16,168 bases of DNA from DASPKX01 sp035627835 (GTDB lineage Bacteria; Verrucomicrobiota; Verrucomicrobiia; Limisphaerales; SXQI01), in contig DASPKX010000051.1 of assembly GCA_035627835.1 (NCBI GenBank), forward strand, positions 1 to 16,168, in the 5' to 3' direction. Positions 15,380-16,168 of this stretch are shown here, piece after piece. Below the pieces are notes generated by a model. That model was not told the origin of the DNA. It did not search any database and was given only the letters and a program-made list of their open reading frames with translations. Both the position numbers and the translations under genes were made by a program. Position 1 is the stretch's first letter. The number at the start of each line of letters is the position of its first letter.

Positions 15380-15387
<8 letters not shown>
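14479..15387 (-). CDS. DUF58 family protein with VWA-like fold
   Basis: A soluble 302-residue protein with the full DUF58 signature at about 33-80: GLHKSPHRGSSVEFAEYR, then the YAPGDDIRRLDWRVFGRTD block and KEFEAE. A VWA-like fold follows with metal-site D90-C-S92-G-S94, Thr in NTTGLTGAL, and FSD in VLIFSDLFTEPEE. No membrane helix is seen. DUF58 proteins are typically encoded directly after MoxR ATPases and are thought to be their partners. The start is GTG 15385-15387, 8 nt inside the MoxR gene, with a GGAG ribosome site (revcomp of 15397-15400) 9 nt upstream. The overlap implies coupled translation. It is the third VWA-type protein in this operon. Family assignment is strong; its cellular process is unknown. 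Confidence 0.93.

Positions 15388-16168
<781 letters not shown>

Overview
The window looks like a piece of chromosome from a Verrucomicrobiota-type bacterium (PVC superphylum). This is inferred from GC-rich coding sequence, a MoxR/DUF58/BatA-like/VWA/DUF4175-like gene run, a secreted PQQ-propeller protein starting with a DWxQWRG motif, and a family-typical efflux adaptor plus lipoprotein TolC pair. No rRNA, tRNA, CRISPR array, insertion sequence or phage structural gene is visible. The genes are densely packed and the region reads as core or envelope-related chromosome, not a mobile island.

Left part (1-2359, minus strand): the 5' portion of an HlyD-type periplasmic adaptor, running off the left edge, preceded by and overlapping a TolC-family outer-membrane lipoprotein. 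Together they are two parts of an envelope-spanning export system whose inner-membrane pump is presumably beyond the left edge.

Middle part (2360-7203): a probable 47-residue one-helix membrane protein (+); a long ribose/RbsC-type ABC permease with a soluble insert between its first two helices (-); a 63-residue zinc-ribbon protein resembling the Lar restriction-alleviation family (+); a double-ACT-domain GlnD-like protein without catalytic domains (-); a single-domain CheY-like response regulator (+); and a secreted BamB/PQQ-like beta-propeller protein (+). Several genes are arranged tail-to-tail with almost no space, and a perfect 7-bp inverted repeat lies between the divergent ACT and response-regulator genes.

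Right part (7213-16168, minus strand): one compact five-gene operon, transcribed right to left: MoxR AAA+ ATPase (5' end outside the window), DUF58 protein, BatA-like VWA membrane protein, a second VWA membrane protein with a glutamine-amidotransferase-like fold, and a 1028-residue DUF4175-like membrane/coiled-coil protein. Gene junctions are 8-nt overlap, 3-nt gap, 4-nt ATGA overlap and 4-nt gap. By analogy with other MoxR-VWA systems, the ATPase probably acts as a chaperone or remodeller on the metal-binding VWA proteins, which assemble at the membrane with the DUF4175-like protein. The biological process served is not known from the sequence. This operon and the insert-bearing permease are the most interesting items.
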